From NCBI GenBank assembly GCA_963839095.1, contig CAWIUF010000070.1:1-64000 (forward strand): 64,000 nucleotides of DNA, read 5' to 3'. The position numbers and the translations under genes were made by a program. This DNA is from Palsa-504 sp963839095. GTDB taxonomy: Bacteria; Actinomycetota; Actinomycetes; Streptosporangiales; Streptosporangiaceae. Below, piece by piece: positions 10,159 through 19,123 of this stretch. Numbering within the stretch: position 1 is the stretch's first letter; every line of letters begins with the position of its first letter. Under the pieces are notes generated by a model. That model was not told the DNA's origin. It did no database searches and was given only the letters and a program-made list of their open reading frames with translations.

Positions 10159-11312
10159 GATGATGTTCTCCCAGGTAGGAATTCCGCCAGGATGGAGTCG
10201 GTGTGCTGGCCGGGGGCCGGGACGGCGCCCATGGCCGGCTCGCGGCCGGGCACGGTCACCGGCGGCAGCAGGGTACGGACCGGGCCGCCGGGGGTGTCCA
10301 CCTCGCGCCACCGGTCCCGCGCTGCCAGCTGCGGGTGCGCGGCGAACTCGGCCGGGGTGCGCAGCCGGGCGTTGGCGATCCCGGCCGCGTCCAGCCGGGC
10401 CGCCACCTCGTCCGGGGTCAGCGCCGCGAACACGTCCTCGATGATCGCCCGCAGCTCGCCGTCGCGGGCCACCCGGTCCGGGTTGGTGACGAACCGCGGG
10501 TCGGTGACCAGGTCCGGCCGGCCGAGCACCTGGCCGCAGAACACCACCCACTCGCGGTCGTTCTGCAGGCCGAGGAACACCTGCCCGCCCTTGGCCGCGT
10601 ACGGCCCGTAGGGCGAGATCGACGCGTGCCGCGCGCCGGTGCGCACCGGCGCGGTCCCGCCGTAGACGGTGTAGTAGTACGGCTGGGTCATCCACTCGCC
10701 CAGCGCGTCGAACAGGGACACCTCGAAGCTGGAGCCGCGGCCGGTCCGCTCCCGCTCGTACAGCGCGGTCAGCACCGCCGAGTAGGCGTACATCCCGGCC
10801 GCGATATCGGCCACCGAGATCCCCGTCTTGCACGGCTCGTCCGGCGTCCCGGTGACCGCGAGCACCCCGGTCTCGCACTGCACCAGCAGGTCATAGGCCT
10901 TCTTGCCGGCGTAGGGGCCGTCCGCCCCGTAACCGGAGACCGTACCGCAGATCAGCCTCGGATGCCGGGCCAGCAGGTCCTCCGCGGCCAGGCCGAGCCG
11001 CCCGGCCGCGCCCGGCCCGAGGTTCTGCAGGAACACGTCGGCCCCGGCCAGCAGCGCGGCCAGCGCCTCCGCCCCGCCGGCGCTCTTGACGTCGAGCGCG
11101 ACCGACTCCTTGCCCCGGTTCAGCCAGACGAAGTAGCTGGCCTGCCCGAGCACGGTCGTGTCATAGCCGCGGGCGAAGTCGCCAGGACCGGGCCGCTCGA
11201 TCTTGATCACCCGCGCCCCGAGATCGGCCAGCTGCCGCGTCGCGAACGGCACCGCCACCGCCTGCTCCAGCGCCACGACCGTGATCCCGTCCAGGGGGAG
11301 CATCCCGGTCAC
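10155..11312 (-). CDS. CaiB/BaiF-family CoA-transferase
   Basis: Intact class III CoA-transferase, 385 residues. It opens MTGMLPLDGITVVALEQAVA, then VIKIERPGPGDFARG, SYFVWLNRGKESVALDVKS and GYGADGPYAGKKAYDLLVQ. The Asp of AYDLL is the catalytic residue that forms the aspartyl-CoA anhydride in this family. The start is GTG 11312, overlapping the acyl-CoA dehydrogenase stop. It probably activates an organic acid by CoA transfer at the head of the pathway. The exact donor and acceptor cannot be read from sequence. Confidence 0.9.
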   Translation of the reverse strand: MTGMLPLDGITVVALEQAVAVPFATRQLADLGARVIKIERPGPGDFARGYDTTVLGQASYFVWLNRGKESVALDVKSAGGAEALAALLAGADVFLQNLGPGAAGRLGLAAEDLLARHPRLICGTVSGYGADGPYAGKKAYDLLVQCETGVLAVTGTPDEPCKTGISVADIAAGMYAYSAVLTALYERERTGRGSSFEVSLFDALGEWMTQPYYYTVYGGTAPVRTGARHASISPYGPYAAKGGQVFLGLQNDREWVVFCGQVLGRPDLVTDPRFVTNPDRVARDGELRAIIEDVFAALTPDEVAARLDAAGIANARLRTPAEFAAHPQLAARDRWREVDTPGGPVRTLLPPVTVPGREPAMGAVPAPGQHTDSILAEFLPGRTSS

Positions 11313-12465
11313 GAGCCCGCCGGATTCCGCTGCATCAGCTGCCGCGCGATCACGTTGCGCTGGATCTCGTTCGTCCCTCGCCCACGATCATCAGCGGCGC
11401 GTCCCGGAAGTAGCGTTCCACGTCGAACTCGGTGGAGTAGCCGTAGCCGCCGTGGATGCGCACCGCGTTCAGCGCGATCTCCATCGCGGTCTCCGAGGCG
11501 AACAGCTTGGCCATGCCGACCTCCATGTCGGCCCGTTTCCCGGAGTCGTAGCAGCGCGCGGCGTACATGACCAGCTGGCGGGCCGCGGTCAGCTTGGTCG
11601 CCATGTCGGCCAGGTAGTTGCCGATCGACTGGTGCTTCCAGATCGGCACGCCGAACGCCTCCCGCTGCTGCGCGTACTTCAGCGAGTCGTCCAGCGCGGC
11701 CTGGGCCACCCCGAGTGCCCGCGACGCCACCTGAACCCGGCCGATCTCCAGGCCCCGCATCATCTGCGAGAACCCCTCGCCCTCCTCGCCGCCCAGCAAC
11801 GCGGTAGCCGGAACCCGGTAATCCTCGAAGACCAGCTCGCAGCTCTCCACGCCCTTGTAACCGAGCTTGGGCAGGTCCCGGGAGACGGTGAAGCCGTCGC
11901 CGGGCTCGGCCAGCAGGATGCTGATGCCCGCGTGGGCCGGCGTGGCGGCCGGGTCGGTCTTGCACAGCAGCGCCGTCACCCCCGACCGGCGCGCGTTGGT
12001 GATCCACGTCTTGGATCCATTGACGACATAGCTGTCGCCGTCGAGCCGCGCCGAGGTGCGCATCGCCTGCAGGTCCGAGCCGCCGCCCGGCTCGGTCAGC
12101 GCCATCGTGGCGCGCAGCTCGCCGGTGGCCATCCGCGGCAGGTACCGGTCTTTCTGATCGTCGGTCCCGTACGCCAGCAGCAGCTTCGCCACCACCGTGT
12201 GCCCGCCCATGGCCCCGGCCAGGCTCATCCACCCGCGCGCCAGCTCCTCGGTGATCCGGGCGTAGCAGGACGTGCTGACCTGCGCGTCTCCCCACGGCTC
12301 AGGAATGGCCAGGCCGTAGATGCCGAGCTGCTTCATCTGCTCGATGAGCTTGTCGGGGTAGGTGTTGGCGTGCTCGAGCTCGCGCACCACCGGCTTGACC
12401 TCGCGGTTGACGAAGTCCCTGACGAGCTGCACCATGGCCTGCTCGTCCTCGTTCAGCTCATCCAC
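11309..12465 (-). CDS. Acyl-CoA dehydrogenase (one frameshift near the 3' end)
   Basis: FAD-dependent acyl-CoA dehydrogenase of about 385 residues. It shows MALTEPGGGSDLQAMRT, KTWITNARRSGVTALLCKTD, QQREAFGVPIWKHQSIGNYL and IHGGYGYSTEFDVERYFRDA. The last motif, EGTNEIQRNVIARQLMQ, lies in another frame after a break near 11370. The start is taken as GTG 12465, preceded by AAGGAG. In the sequence as given the upstream MmgE gene runs into it without a stop, making one 790-codon reading frame. The catalytic-Glu position cannot be fixed by eye. Confidence 0.88.
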
Positions 12466-13719
12466 GCTCGACTCCTTCAGCAGGAACTGCCGGAGTACGC
12501 CGGGAACATTCTCCCAGGTCCACTCCGACGGGTCACGTCGTGCAGGCAGGTCACCCACGCAGTCGTCCAGCTTGGCCCGCAGCTGATCGCCGGTCGGTGG
12601 CCGCGCCGGCGACCCCGGCGGGTACTGCAGCCGGGCCCGCCGGACCGTCCCGTCGCCGAGGTGGATCTCGGCTTCGAGCTCGCCGTCCAGCAGCCCGTCG
12701 CCCCCCGGCTCCAGCTTGGTCTCGACCAGGCCGACCAGTCGCCGCGCAGCGTCCCGGCGCACCGCCCCGTCGGTGAAGCTGCCGAAGCCGGGATAGCTGT
12801 CCAGCAGCGCGGCCGCCGCCGCGTACTCCAGGCTGAACTTGCCCTGCAGCCCGGATTCCGGCCGGTGATGGATCAGCGGCACCACGGTCGCCTCCGGCGT
12901 CCGCAGCACGATCCGCCGCACCGCCGCCGGCTCCAGCCCGGACCCCAGCTCCGCCAGCGCCGCGATCGGCCGCTGGAGGGCGTAACAGCAGGGGTAGAGC
13001 TTGATGGCCAGCCCGTTCGGGATCAAAGGTTCTCCGGGTCCTGACGGATCCGTCGCGGACGGGTCGGCTGCGCCCGGGTCCAGCGCCGACGGGTCGCCGC
13101 CGACGAGCGCCAGCCACGTGTCGAGCGCCGCCGGGTCGGCCCGCGCGCCCGCGGCCGCCAGCCGCGCCGCCCGCAGCCCTGCGTCGACCGCCAAGCCGAC
13201 CTGCAGCGACTTGGCGTCGGTGCCGAACGCCCGCTGCACCCCGCCCGCCGCGGGCACGGCCAGCGCCATCGCCACCGCGATCCGCTCCGCGTCCAGCCCC
13301 AGCGCGACCGCCGCTCCAGCGGCCGCGGCCGGCGCCCCCGCCGTGCAGGTAGCGTGCCAGCCCGCCGCGTAATGCCGCCAGCCCAGCGCCGTCCCCAACC
13401 GCGCCATCACCCCCGCGGCCGCCAGGTACGCGCGCGCCCCGCCGCCGCTGGCCAGCGCCAAGGGGACGCAGACCACGCTGACGTGGGCCGTCGACGGCAT
13501 GTGCAGGTCGTCGAAGTCCAGGACGTGCCCGGCCACGGCCCAGCGCGCGCCCTCGGAAAGGGCGCCGGAGCTCGCGGCCAGCCGGGTGACCCGGTGGTCG
13601 CGGGCGGCCAGCGCGACCGCCGCCGTGTCCCGCAGCGAACGATCCGCCAGCTCCAGGTCGCCCGGACCAGGCTCGAGCCCGGCCGCCCACCCGGCCAGCG
13701 TCTCCGCTACCGACGTCAT
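12460..13719 (-). CDS. MmgE/PrpD-family protein
   Basis: About 415 residues of the 2-methylcitrate dehydratase/aconitate decarboxylase fold. It has LDFDDLHMPSTAHVSVVCVP, GWHATCTAGAPAAAAGA, FGTDAKSLQVGLAVDAGLRA and LIPNGLAIKLYPCCYALQRP. Members dehydrate, decarboxylate or isomerise hydroxy- or di-acids. It starts at ATG 13719 with AGGAGG seven bases upstream. It is first in the operon and divergent from a GntR regulator. Its 3' end is fused in frame to the acyl-CoA dehydrogenase; GTGGATGA at the junction would offer a normal overlapping stop if one base were corrected. Confidence 0.85.
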
Positions 13720-13799
13720 CAGATCCTCCTGGGCGCGATTTGTACGGCCATTTCCTCACAAAGATGCGGCCTTCGTCAATCCGGGGCATACTCGGGACC

Positions 13800-14568
13800 A
13801 TGGAGCTGCGCCCCGTCGCCTACCGGACCCTGGCCGACCGGCTCCGGACCGCGATCCGTGACGGCGAGTACGACGGCGGCCGCCAGCTGCCCACCGAGGA
13901 GCAGCTCGCGGCCAGCTTCGCGGTCAGCCGGCAGACCGTCCGGCGGGCGATGCAGGACCTGGTCTCCGAGGGGATCATCTACCGGGTGGCGGGCCGGGGC
14001 ACCTACCCGGTCGCCGAGCGGGACCGGTACGTCAACCACTTCGGCTCCGTGGAGGAGCTGATGGCCCTGTCGCTCGACACCGAGTGCGAGGTGATCAGCC
14101 CGCTGCAGCGCAAGGTCGACGTGGAAACCGCGAGCCGCCTGCGGCTCCCGTCCGACGAGATCTGCCACGTGACGCTGGTCCGACGGCACGCCGGGACCCC
14201 GTTCTGCTACACCTCGGTCTACCTGCCGCCGCGGATCGGCGAGCTGCTCGCCGGCACCGACGAACTAGCCACGGCCGGCCGCCGCAGCCGGATCACGATC
14301 ATCGGCCTGATCGACGCCCGCCTTACCGAGACTGCCCTGCCCAGTACCGGCCCGCGCGGCGCCGTCGCCACCGCCGAGCAGAGCGTCAGCGCGGCCGGCG
14401 CCCCCGCGTTCGCCGCCCCGCACCTCGGCTGCGACGTCGGCCAGCCGCTGCTCCGCATCGACCGCCTGTACTTCGACGCCAGACGACGTCCCGGTCGAGC
14501 TCGCCGTCAGCTACTTCGACCCCGAGCACTACTCCTACCGCGTCCGCCTCCGCCGCCGCTCCCGCTGA
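13800..14568 (+). CDS. GntR-family transcriptional regulator, HutC/UTRA type
   Basis: The N-terminal winged helix reads YRTLADRLRTAIRDGEYDGG, LPTEEQLAASFAVSRQTVRR and GTYPVAERDRYVNHFGSVEE. The C-terminal UTRA effector domain covers the rest and ends SYFDPEHYSYRVRLRRRSR. A single frame break lies near 14480, before DDVPVELAVSYFD. It is divergent from the MmgE-to-MaoC operon, with only 80 bp between starts, so it most likely controls that operon in response to a pathway acid or CoA ester. Confidence 0.87.
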
Positions 14569-14589
14569 GCACCGCGTCACCTTCGATTT

Positions 14590-14629
14590 GTCTGCAGTTC
14601 TGGGGGTTACAGCACCCAGAACTGCAGAC
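14590..14629. terminator. Perfect 15-bp hairpin after the GntR gene
   Basis: GTCTGCAGTTCTGGG (14590-14604) and its exact complement (14615-14629) flank a 10-base loop. It starts 21 bp after the GntR stop. There is no strong T-run, so it is either an actinobacterial hairpin terminator or a mobile hairpin element. The following stretch to 14819 contains no convincing gene. Confidence 0.6.
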
Positions 14630-14819
14630 ATAATCCGGAGTCGAGCGTTCGTCAGGCGGCTGTCCTCGCCGTGATCAACTCCGTGCTCACGTCCGCCCGC
14701 GGCATCCGCTGGGACTCCCGCTGATCTCGTCCGGGAATGGCGGCCCGTTCGGGGAAGGCGCCGCCGCGGCGCCGCGTTACACGTCGGTGTCAGCCCTCAA
14801 CGACGAGCGGAGGTGACCG

Positions 14820-15702
14820 ATGGCGCTGCCGCAAGATCCCGCGCCTAAGTTCGCTGAGTATGCCCACCCGGAGAAGATCGTGTCCACCGAGTGGGTCGCG
14901 GCCCACCTCGATGACCCCGGCCTGGTGGTAGCCGAGTCCGACGAGGACGTGCTGCTCTACGAGACCGGCCACGTCCCCGGCGCGGTCAAGCTCGACTGGC
15001 ACACCGAGCTCAACGACCCGGTGACCAGGGACTACGTGGACGGGGCCGGGTTCGCCCGGCTGATGTCGGAGAAGGGGATCGGCCGGGACACCACGCTGGT
15101 CCTCTACGGCGACCGGAACAACTGGTGGGCGGCCTACGCGCTGTGGGTGTGCTCGCTGTTCGGGCACCCGGACGTGCGGCTGATGGACGGCGGGCGGGCC
15201 AAGTGGATCGCCGAGGGCCGCCCGGTCAGCACCGACACCCCCAAGCCCGCGCCGGCCGACTACCCGGCCGTCGACCGTGACGACCAGCGGCTCCGCGCGT
15301 TCAAGGACCAGGTCGTGGCCCACCTCGGGCAGCCCATGATCGACGTGCGCTCGCCCGGCGAGTACAGCGGCGAGCTGCTGCACATGCCGGACTACCCGCA
15401 GGAGGGCGCGCTGCGCGGCGGCCACATCCCCGGCGCCAAGAGCGTCCCCTGGGCGCGGGCCGCCGCCGAGGACGCGACCTTCAAGCCGCCGCGCCGAGCT
15501 CGAGGCCATCTACCTCGGCGAGGCCGGGCTGACCCCGGACGACGACGTGGTGGTCTACTGCCGCATCGGCGAGCGGTCCAGCCACACCTGGTTCGTGCTG
15601 CAGCACCTGCTCGGCTTTGGCCACGTGCGCAACTACGACGGCTCGTGGACCGAGTGGGGGAACAGCGTTCGGGTCCCGATCACCCGCGGCGACAAACCGT
15701 GA
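14820..15702 (+). CDS. Thiosulfate/3-mercaptopyruvate sulfurtransferase (two-domain rhodanese, frameshifted)
   Basis: About 290 residues with two rhodanese domains. The first reads VSTEWVAAHLDDPGLVV, YETGHVPGAVKLDW and LVLYGDRNNWWAAYALW (inactive). The second reads MIDVRSPGEYSGELLHMPDY, GGHIPGAKSVPWARA and, after a break near 15490, VVVYCRIGERSSHTWFVL with the active Cys loop. Start ATG 14820 has GGAGG nearby. The stop overlaps the GTG of the SufE-like gene, a common pairing in which sulfur from the rhodanese is passed onward. Confidence 0.88.
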
Positions 15703-16147
15703 CCACGCCGCCGGTGCCCTGCATCCCCGGCTGCAGGAGATCGCCGACGACTTCACCTCCATGGCGGACAAGGACCGGCTGCAGCTGCTGCTGGAGTTCT
15801 CCCAGGAGCTGCCGGCCCTGCCGGAGCGCTACGCCGCGCACCGGGACCTGATGGAACCGGTGCCGGAGTGCCAGACGCCGCTGTTCCTGGCCGTGGAGGT
15901 CGAGCCGGACGAGGTCGTGCACCTGTTCTTCGACGCGCCCGCGGAGGCGCCCACCACCCGCGGCTTCGCCGCGATCCTGCACGCCGGGCTGGACGGGCTC
16001 GGCGCGCAGGAGGTGCTGGACACCCCGGCCGAGTTCTCGCACCGGCTCGGGCTGTCCGACCTGGTGAGCCCGCTGCGGCTGCGCGGCATGGCCGCGATGC
16101 TGGCCCGGATCAAGCGTCAGGTGCGGGAGCAGCGAGAAGCGCGGTGA
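15699..16147 (+). CDS. SufE-family Fe-S cluster assembly / sulfur-acceptor protein (frameshifted start)
   Basis: About 148 residues. RLQEIADDFTSMADKDRLQL, MEPVPECQTPLFLAVEVEPD (with the acceptor Cys) and RGFAAILHAGLDGLGAQEVL are SufE hallmarks. The GTG start at 15699 overlaps the rhodanese stop; one missing base near 15722 separates VTTPPVP from HPRLQEIADD. SufE proteins accept persulfide from a cysteine desulfurase; here the rhodanese partner suggests sulfur relay. Its 3' end overlaps the convergent DUF72 gene by 38 bp. Confidence 0.87.
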
Positions 16148-17012
16148 GCTGCTGCGCGTTGACGTGCGCCCAGTCGCGGTAGCAGTTGTTGAACACCACG
16201 TGGGTGACGTCGGCCTGGCCGGCCAGGCCGCGCAGGCGATCAGCCCACCCGGCGAGCTCGTCGTCGCCGTACCGGTAGCCGAATTTCTCCGCGATGTCCT
16301 TGCTCGTCCACTTCTCCGAGTGGCCGTGCATCCGCACCACGGCGAGGTCACTGGTCGCGGCCAGCACCGGGGGGATGGAGCTGGGGTAGCCCTGCGGCTC
16401 GTCCACGCATACGTACGGCAGCTCGTTGGCGGCCAGGAAGTCCAGGGTCTCGCGCTGGTTGTCCTCGGTCATCCAGGTGCGGTTGCGGAACTCGACGCAG
16501 ATCCGGCGCGGCGCGACCCGCCGCGCGCAGGCCAGGATGTACTCCTTGTTGGCCCGGGAGATCGGGAACCACGGCGGGAACTGGAACAGGATCGCGCCTA
16601 GCTTCTCCACGCCAAGCAAGGGCTCGAGTGCGGACAGGAACCGCTCCCAGGCCGCCTCGGCCACCGCCGGGCTGACGTCCTTGAGGTAGACCCGGTCCTT
16701 CCCGGTCGAGGCCGCGGCGTCGCGAAGGTCCGCGGGCAGTGCCCGGACCGGGGTGGGATGCTGGGTGAACAGGCTGAACGCCTTGATGTTGAAGGTGAAC
16801 CCAGCCGGAGTCCGCTCCGCCCAGGCCCGCGCGGTCTGCTCGGCGGGCAGCGCGTAGTAGGTGGCATCCACCTCCACCAGCGAAAACTGGCTGGCGTAAT
16901 ACCGCAGCCGCTGTTCCGGCGTCCGCGTCGGCGCCGGATACCAGCCGGAAGCGATCAGCGACCGGTCCGTCCAGCCCGCCGTACCTACCCGGATCTGTCC
17001 CATGTCGGCCAA
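16110..17012 (-). CDS. DUF72 family protein (YecE-like)
   Basis: Intact, 300 residues. Opens with IRVGTAGWTDRSLIASGWYP, then FSLVEVDATYYALPAEQTAR, FTFNIKAFSLFTQHPTPVR, QFPPWFPISRANKEYI and CVEFRNRTWM. These are diagnostic of the TIM-barrel DUF72 family, whose biochemical role is unestablished. The start is ATG 17012, with an in-frame alternative (MGQIRVG) four codons inside. It faces the SufE gene tail to tail. Confidence 0.88.
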   Translation of the reverse strand: MADMGQIRVGTAGWTDRSLIASGWYPAPTRTPEQRLRYYASQFSLVEVDATYYALPAEQTARAWAERTPAGFTFNIKAFSLFTQHPTPVRALPADLRDAAASTGKDRVYLKDVSPAVAEAAWERFLSALEPLLGVEKLGAILFQFPPWFPISRANKEYILACARRVAPRRICVEFRNRTWMTEDNQRETLDFLAANELPYVCVDEPQGYPSSIPPVLAATSDLAVVRMHGHSEKWTSKDIAEKFGYRYGDDELAGWADRLRGLAGQADVTHVVFNNCYRDWAHVNAQQLTALLAAPAPDA

Positions 17013-17131
17013 GCTACATAACGCTCTACATAATCAGCACGTTGTGGCGTAAGTGGCCACGGAGTATCTTTCAGCCTGGGTGGGGTCTGCGCTGCCGTTG
17101 GGGAGACGGCAGGAACCCCAGGGGAGGCATT

Positions 17132-17548
17132 GTGATCGAAGGGAATTCCGGGCTGCTCGTGCACAAGCCCGAAACGACGTGTTTAAACCCAGCTATCCGG
17201 GTCCGGTACGAGCCGGAGTACGTGCTCGTCACGCTGGCCGGCGAGATCGACTACGCCGCCGTGGCCGGACTGCGCGAGCGGTTGTTCGCGCTGACAGCTA
17301 GCGGGCGGCAGGTGGTGGCCGACCTGGACCGGGTCAGCTTTATCGATGCCGCCGGGATCGGCGTCCTGGCCGGGGCAGCCCGGCGAGCCGCCGTCCACGG
17401 GTCCACCCTGCACGTGGTCTGCGCCCGGCGCCAGACCCGGCGGCTGATCCGGCTCACCGGGCTGGACCGCGTGGTTTCGCTGACCGGGGACATCACCGAG
17501 GCGCTGCGACTGCTGGCCGCGCCCGTCCCGGCCGGAGCGGCGGTCTGA
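17132..17548 (+). CDS. STAS-domain protein (anti-sigma factor antagonist-like)
   Basis: A 138-residue STAS domain. VRYEPEYVLVTLAGEIDYAA and VADLDRVSFIDAAGIGVLAG match the SpoIIAA/RsbV fold, followed by LHVVCARRQTRRLIRLTGLD. GTG 17132 is chosen because AGGGGAGG precedes it by five bases. The usual DSSG/DSxG loop, whose Ser is phosphorylated, reads DAAG here, so regulation by phosphorylation at that site seems lost. Its partner kinase is not in the window next to it. Confidence 0.85.
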   Translation: MIEGNSGLLVHKPETTCLNPAIRVRYEPEYVLVTLAGEIDYAAVAGLRERLFALTASGRQVVADLDRVSFIDAAGIGVLAGAARRAAVHGSTLHVVCARRQTRRLIRLTGLDRVVSLTGDITEALRLLAAPVPAGAAV

Positions 17549-17599
17549 CCGGTTCGGGCTGACCAGCCATTGAGGGGCGGGCATTTTTCTAGGGGAGGG

Positions 17600-18142
17600 A
17601 TGGTAGTTCAGGTGAACTATGTGCGATTGGATGAGCCGGACCTGACCGCGGATCCGCGGGCGGTGTCCGAGGGGTACGCAGACGGCGTGCACTGGACCAT
17701 CCGGGCCGAGTGCGACGGCGCCGGAGTGCTCAGCACGGTCGTGACGTATACCAGCGCAGGCGTGGCCGCGAGATTCAGCGTGCTCGGCGCCTCGCTGCCC
17801 AACGGGCAGCTGCTCAGCATGTGGGTGGGCCGGGAGCGGGACGCGTGCCCGTTCCTGCTGCTGCGGACCGCGCCGGCAGTGACCCACGCGACGGCGGTAC
17901 TGGCCAGCGGTGACCGTCGCGAGGTCACGGTGTCCCGGGTGGCCGAGGATTTCCGGCTCCGGTTCGGCGGCGTGCCGCTCCCGGAGGACGACCCGCTGGC
18001 GAGCGTGGAAATCAGCGGGCCGCCCGGCGGCACCCAGGTGATCGAGCTGTGGCGCCCGCCCCGGCTGGCCTCGCCCCGGTCCCTCCCGGCCGAGTCAGTC
18101 CCGGCCGAACTGATCCCGTCCGGGCCAGTCCCGTCCGGCTGA
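17600..18142 (+). CDS. Hypothetical protein, 180 aa, 3' end in repeats
   Basis: Not recognised. It opens MVVQVNYVRLDEPDLTADPR with a good ribosome site (AGGGGAGG) just upstream. The body is rich in beta-type segments (VVTYTSAGVAARFSVLGASL, EVTVSRVAEDFRLRFGG). The last 20 or so codons (SLPAESVPAELIPSGPVPSG) are encoded by the 15-bp tandem repeat array that runs on past the stop. It lies 51 bp after the STAS gene on the same strand. The native C-terminus may have been replaced by repeat expansion. Confidence 0.6.
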   Translation: MVVQVNYVRLDEPDLTADPRAVSEGYADGVHWTIRAECDGAGVLSTVVTYTSAGVAARFSVLGASLPNGQLLSMWVGRERDACPFLLLRTAPAVTHATAVLASGDRREVTVSRVAEDFRLRFGGVPLPEDDPLASVEISGPPGGTQVIELWRPPRLASPRSLPAESVPAELIPSGPVPSG

Positions 18143-18234
18143 TCTCGTCCGGGCTGATCTCGTCCGGCCTGGTCCCGTCTCAGGCGATCCCGTCTCAGGC
18201 GGTCTCGTCCTAGCTGGTCCCGTTCCAGGCGGCC
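18085..18234. repeat. 15-bp tandem repeat, ten units
   Basis: Ten exact-length 15-bp units run from 18085 to 18234, of the form CCCGTCCGGCTGATC with drift between units. Because 15 is a multiple of 3, all frames stay open as pentapeptides. The first four units are translated as the tail of the preceding gene, whose stop (18140-18142) lies inside the fourth. Unit length and core match the array at 61-135. Confidence 0.85.
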
Positions 18235-18249
18235 CCGTGCGCGGAATGG

Positions 18250-18288
18250 ATGACACGTCATCTATGTTGCATCTCCATGACACGTCAT
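18250..18288. promoter_or_regulatory. Paired ATGAC-AC-GTCAT palindromes (operator)
   Basis: Two identical 12-bp sites, ATGACACGTCAT, lie at 18250-18261 and 18277-18288, 27 bp apart centre to centre. The second abuts the GGAGG ribosome site of the nitroreductase gene. Identical repeated dyads in this place fit binding by a dimeric repressor (MarR- or TetR-type). The regulator is not encoded next to it. Confidence 0.65.
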
Positions 18289-18304
18289 GGAGGACATCAC
18301 CGCA

Positions 18305-19123
18305 ATGCGCAAGACCGCAACCACCACGGTTCCCGTTCATCCGCTGCTCGCCGAGCGGTGGAGCCCGCGCGGCTTCGACCAGGCTCATGAACTGGCCGAT
18401 GACCGCCTGACTGCCCTGCTTGAGGCGGCGCGCTGGGCTCCGTCGGCGGCGAACAGCCAGCCGTGGCGGTTCCTGGTGGCCCGGCGCGGCGAGGAGGCGC
18501 ATGCTCGCCTCTTCGCCGCGCTGGCCCCAGGCAACCAGGCCTGGGCCGGCGCGGCCAGCGCGCTGGTCCTGGTCGCCGCCCGCACCGCCGGCGAGGACGG
18601 CAGGCCGCAGCCGTGGGCGCTCTACGACACCGGCCAGGCGGTCGCCGCACTGGTCACTCAGGCGCAGGCCGACGGGCTGGCCGTACACCAGATGGGTGGC
18701 TTCGATACCGACGCGGTGGAGTCCGGGTTCGGTCTCGGCGAGGCGCTCACCCCGGTCGTGGTCCTCGCGATCGGCCGCCAGGACGCCGCCGCCGGGCTCC
18801 CTGGCCCGCTAGCCGCCCGGGAGACCGCCCCGCGCACCCGCTACCCCGTCAGCGACCTGCTACTGCCCGCCCCCGCCGAGCGCCAGCCGCCCCCGCCGAG
18901 CACCAGCCCGCTCCGCCGAGCGCACCGCCGCCGCCGAGCATCAGCCCGCGGCCGCCGAGCGCCAGCCCGTCCGTCAGCCCGCCGCCGCCGTCCATCAGCC
19001 CGCGGCCGCCTAACTTCAGCATCACCGTGTCGAGTTACCCCCGCTTTTCCGGGGGGTAACTCGACACGATCGCGCTACTGGAAGATGCCAGGTGAGCCAG
19101 GGTGGTGCGGGTGTGCACGATGA
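18305..19123 (+). CDS. Nitroreductase-family FMN oxidoreductase
   Basis: The conserved part is about 190 residues. HPLLAERWSPRGFDQAHELA, LLEAARWAPSAANSQPWRFL (FMN-binding Arg and Ser region), ALYDTGQAVAALVTQAQADG and GEALTPVVVLAIGRQD are typical. ATG 18305 is preferred over the in-frame ATG 18287 because GGAGG lies 11 bases before it. The recognisable domain ends around 18870 at RTRYPVSDLLL. The remaining codons are low-complexity Pro/Arg/Ser sequence read from a tandem repeat, so the true stop was probably displaced. Confidence 0.82.
   Translation: MRKTATTTVPVHPLLAERWSPRGFDQAHELADDRLTALLEAARWAPSAANSQPWRFLVARRGEEAHARLFAALAPGNQAWAGAASALVLVAARTAGEDGRPQPWALYDTGQAVAALVTQAQADGLAVHQMGGFDTDAVESGFGLGEALTPVVVLAIGRQDAAAGLPGPLAARETAPRTRYPVSDLLLPAPAERQPPPPSTSPLRRAHRRRRASARGRRAPARPSARRRRPSARGRLTSASPCRVTPAFPGGNSTRSRYWKMPGEPGWCGCAR
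18870..19012. repeat. Degenerate CCGCCGAGC-type tandem repeat
   Basis: Multiple irregular copies of CCGCCGAGCRCCAGCCCG cover the 3' end of the nitroreductase reading frame. Units vary in length, so both frame and stop position are unreliable here. Confidence 0.6.
19027..19067. terminator. Perfect 16-bp hairpin
   Basis: GTGTCGAGTTACCCCC (19027-19042) pairs exactly with 19052-19067 around a 9-base loop. It follows the nitroreductase/repeat region and is a likely transcription end, although no T-run follows. Confidence 0.6.

Noticed and set aside
11203..13044. A 613-codon plus-strand frame across the acyl-CoA dehydrogenase and MmgE genes
   Set aside because: Low-complexity translation, antisense to well-conserved enzymes. 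Such frames are common in very GC-rich DNA.
18085..18234. Possible CRISPR array or pentapeptide-repeat protein in the 15-bp repeats
   Set aside because: Units are contiguous with no spacers and drift freely, and the pentapeptides do not follow the A(D/N)LXX pattern. It is a simple minisatellite.
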